This document shows positions 62,013-64,000 of a DNA stretch of 64,000 bases, piece by piece (within the stretch, counting starts at the first letter, position 1; every line of letters begins with the position of its first letter). Position numbers and translations under genes: made by a program. Under the pieces are notes generated by a model. It worked only from the letters and a program-made list of their open reading frames with translations, had not been told where the DNA came from and did no database searches. Source of the stretch: Albidovulum sp. (GTDB lineage Bacteria; Pseudomonadota; Alphaproteobacteria; Rhodobacterales; Rhodobacteraceae); NCBI GenBank assembly GCA_026989275.1, contig JALSJQ010000025.1, positions 124,001 through 188,000 on the forward strand, read 5' to 3'.

Positions 62013-62399
62013 ATGACCACGACCATCACCATTTGCAGCACCTGTCGCCACATGGGCCGGGATCTGCCCGAGGGCGCGCCACGAGACGGGGAGCGCCTGG
62101 GGGAGATGATCGCGCGCCGCGCCCCCGAAGACGGCAATCTGCGGATCCGCCACGTGGCGTGCCTCATGGGTTGCGATCATGGCTGCAACGTCGCCATTCA
62201 GGCCGAGGGCAAGCTTTCCTATGTGCTGGGCCGCTTCGCCCCGGAGGAGGAGGCCGCGGCCGCGATCCTCGCCTATGCCGCGCTTCACGCCGCCAGCCCC
62301 TCGGGGCAGGTGCCGTTCCGCCGGTGGCCGCAAGGGGTGAAGGGGCATTTCATCGCCCGCATCCCCCCGCTCGGGGTCGGGGAGGAGGGCGCGGAGTGA
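62013..62399 (+). CDS. DUF1636 family protein of the cobalamin locus
   Basis: A 128-residue protein with Cys pairs in TICSTCRHMGRDLPEG and HVACLMGCDHGCNVAIQAEG, which match DUF1636, a thioredoxin-like ferredoxin fold often encoded with cobalamin or metal-handling genes. The conserved cysteines suggest metal or cluster binding; the exact job is unknown. ATG at 62013 has GAAGGAGG upstream. Its stop overlaps the next gene (GTGA), so it is translated with the aminotransferase-like gene. Confidence 0.85.
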   Translation: MTTTITICSTCRHMGRDLPEGAPRDGERLGEMIARRAPEDGNLRIRHVACLMGCDHGCNVAIQAEGKLSYVLGRFAPEEEAAAAILAYAALHAASPSGQVPFRRWPQGVKGHFIARIPPLGVGEEGAE

Positions 62400-63376
62400 G
62401 GAGGCCGCGGGAGCATGGGGGCAGCCTCGACGCCGCGATTGCCCGGCATGGCGGCTCCCGGTCCGCATGGATCGATCTTTCCACTGGCATCAACCCGCTG
62501 CCCTGGCCTCATCCGGCGCCCCTGCCTCCGCTGCCGCACGACGCCTTCACCCGCCTGCCCGACGAGAGCGCCTTCGCACGGCTCGAGGCCGCGGCGCGGC
62601 GCTTCTGGCGCGTGCCGGCAGAAGCCGCAGTGCTGCCTTCCCACGGCGCCTCCGCCCTGATCGCCCTCATTCCGTCGCTCGCCCCACCCGGCCGCGTGGC
62701 CATCGACCCCGACACCTACAACGAACACGCTGTCGCCTTCCGGCACTGGGGCTGGCACGTCGTGCCGCCCGGAAGCCCGGCCGAGGCCGCCGTCATCGTT
62801 CATCCGGACAACCCCACCGGACGGTGGATCCGGCCGGAGGAGATCCCCGAGCGGCCGCTGGTCGTGATCGATGAAAGTTTCTGCGACACCATGCCCGACC
62901 GGTCGCTGGTCGCGCTTACGCAGCGCCCCGGAATCATCGTCCTCAAGAGCTTCGGCAAGTTCTGGGGCCTGGCCGGGCTCAGGCTCGGTCTCGCCATCGG
63001 CCACCCCGAAACCCTCGCCCCGCTTGCCGAGCGAACGGGGCCCTGGGCGGTGAGCGGCGCCGCGCTGGCGATCGGCGCGCTGGCACTGGCCGACAGGCGC
63101 TGGGCCGAGGCGACCCGGGCACGGCTCATGCGCGATGCAGAACGGCTCGACCGGCTTCTCGAGCAGGCCGGCGCCAGGGTCTTCGGCGGCACCGCGCTCT
63201 TCCGGCTCGTCGAAACGCCCGACGCCGATCGCTGGCAGGCGCGGCTCGGGCGACACCGCATCCATCTGCGCCGCTTCTCCCGTCACCCCTGCCGACTGCG
63301 CTTCGGCCTGCCCGGCGCGGAAGCGGAGTGGCGGCGGCTCGAAGCGGCGCTGGCGGAGCCGGGCGATGCCGGTTGA
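62396..63376 (+). CDS. Threonine-phosphate decarboxylase (CobC/CobD-type PLP enzyme)
   Basis: A 326-residue PLP enzyme of the histidinol-phosphate aminotransferase group that in the cobalamin pathway makes (R)-1-amino-2-propanol phosphate. It shows [15 protein letters not shown] near the start, [34 protein letters not shown] and the PLP lysine in [18 protein letters not shown]. Start GTG at 62396 overlaps DUF1636. Its stop overlaps cbiB by 11 bases. Naming is split in the literature (cobC in Pseudomonas/Rhodobacter, cobD in Salmonella), so I give no symbol. Confidence 0.9.
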   Translation: MRRPREHGGSLDAAIARHGGSRSAWIDLSTGINPLPWPHPAPLPPLPHDAFTRLPDESAFARLEAAARRFWRVPAEAAVLPSHGASALIALIPSLAPPGRVAIDPDTYNEHAVAFRHWGWHVVPPGSPAEAAVIVHPDNPTGRWIRPEEIPERPLVVIDESFCDTMPDRSLVALTQRPGIIVLKSFGKFWGLAGLRLGLAIGHPETLAPLAERTGPWAVSGAALAIGALALADRRWAEATRARLMRDAERLDRLLEQAGARVFGGTALFRLVETPDADRWQARLGRHRIHLRRFSRHPCRLRFGLPGAEAEWRRLEAALAEPGDAG

Positions 63377-64000
63377 GATTCTCCTTGCCCTGGCGCTGAT
63401 CCTCGACGCGCTTGTTGGCGAGCCGGCCCTTCTCTGGCAACGCCTGCCCCACCCCGTGGTGCTCATCGGCCGCGCCATCGCCTTTTTCGACCAAATGCTG
63501 AATCGCGGATCTCTCCGCAAGATCAAGGGGATGGTAGCCATTGTTGCCATATGTGTGCTGGCTTTCGCCTCTGGCGCCCTGCTCGTGAAACTGCCGCTGT
63601 CGCCGCTCTGGCAACTTCTCCTCGCGGCCGTCCTGCTTGCATGGCGCAGCCTTGCCGATCATGTGGCGGCCGTTGCCGCAGCGCTGACCGGCTCCCTGCC
63701 CGAAGCCCGCGCCGCCCTTGCCCGCATCGTCGGCCGCGATACCGCCGAAATGGACGAGGCGGCCATCGCCCGGGCCGCCATCGAGAGCGCCGCCGAGAAC
63801 TTTTCGGACGGGGTGATCGCCCCGGCCTTCTGGTTCCTTCTCTTCGGTCTGCCGGGGATGCTGCTCTACAAGACCATCAACACCGCCGATTCGATGATCG
63901 GCTATCGCAATGAAAGATATGAGGAATTCGGCTGGGCGGCGGCGCGGCTCGACGATCTTGCCAACTGGGTGCCGGCGCGGCTGTCCGCGCTTCTGATCGC
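63366..64000 (+). CDS. cbiB: Adenosylcobinamide-phosphate synthase (CbiB/CobD), N-terminal part, cut by window edge
   Basis: The first 211 residues are visible. CbiB joins adenosylcobyric acid to aminopropanol phosphate in the membrane. It starts [20 protein letters not shown], the usual hydrophobic start with D-x-x-x-G-E-P, followed by [19 protein letters not shown] and [20 protein letters not shown], then [20 protein letters not shown], all diagnostic. Several membrane segments are present. It overlaps the decarboxylase gene by 11 bases. The C-terminus lies beyond the window. Confidence 0.95.
   Translation, partial: MPVEILLALALILDALVGEPALLWQRLPHPVVLIGRAIAFFDQMLNRGSLRKIKGMVAIVAICVLAFASGALLVKLPLSPLWQLLLAAVLLAWRSLADHVAAVAAALTGSLPEARAALARIVGRDTAEMDEAAIARAAIESAAENFSDGVIAPAFWFLLFGLPGMLLYKTINTADSMIGYRNERYEEFGWAAARLDDLANWVPARLSALLI

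Noticed and set aside
1-64000. CRISPR arrays, insertion sequences, prophage genes, tRNA or rRNA genes
   Set aside because: No regularly spaced repeats, transposase or integrase motifs, cloverleaf-type sequences or rRNA segments were recognised on either strand.

Overview
The window is very G+C-rich (about two thirds by eye), densely coded on both strands and free of rRNA, tRNA, CRISPR arrays and insertion sequences that I can recognise. Several neighbourhoods point to an alphaproteobacterium of the Rhodobacterales type: rsh-rpoZ-folK; dapD-orf-dapE; argH-LptM-like lipoprotein-DUF2834-lysA-TIGR02302; ftsE-ftsX-plsC; and mcl1-DUF1244-formylglutamate amidohydrolase beside pyk-orf-rpmI-rplT. Mcl1 (malyl-CoA/methylmalyl-CoA lyase) suggests the ethylmalonyl-CoA pathway. 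This placement rests on gene order and family recognition, not on a phylogeny.

Layout. 1-17 kb is core metabolism and information processing: stringent response, RNA polymerase omega, folate, IspH, RNase HI, the fmt-def pair, a PatB-type lyase, a UMF1 transporter, a MepA endopeptidase and the succinylase lysine branch (dapD, dapE). 17-25 kb holds RNase R, a lytic transglycosylase and a complete TRAP transporter of unknown substrate. 25-30 kb holds a translationally coupled pair of small ORFs, typA, and a two-gene accessory block (glycosyltransferase-like protein plus sulfotransferase) beside a TlpA-like thioredoxin. 30-45 kb is core again: argH, lysA, ftsEX, plsC, accA, mcl1, pyk, rpmI-rplT.

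45.8-55.4 kb is the main accessory region, a surface-glycan locus. One arm on the minus strand (CysQ-type phosphatase, KdsB, family 2 glycosyltransferase) is joined by 4-base ATGA overlaps. The plus-strand arm has a KpsM-like export permease, then a tightly overlapping five-gene operon: NDP-sugar epimerase, an unrecognised protein, a GSCFA protein, a sulfotransferase and an RgpF-type glycan protein. A CysQ enzyme could remove the PAP left by the two sulfotransferases, so the region reads as synthesis, export and decoration (sulfation, perhaps acylation) of an envelope polysaccharide.

55.3-64 kb is a cobalamin cluster. The minus-strand operon cbiX-cobH-cobL-cobI-cbiG/cobJ-cobM is nearly gap-free. 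Diverging from it are DUF1636, a threonine-phosphate decarboxylase-like gene and cbiB/cobD, which is cut by the window edge. The combination of CbiX and CbiG with CobHIJLM enzymes looks like a mixed early-cobalt/late-cobalt gene set. The cbiX leader contains two mutually exclusive hairpins, one of which would cover the cbiX ribosome binding site.
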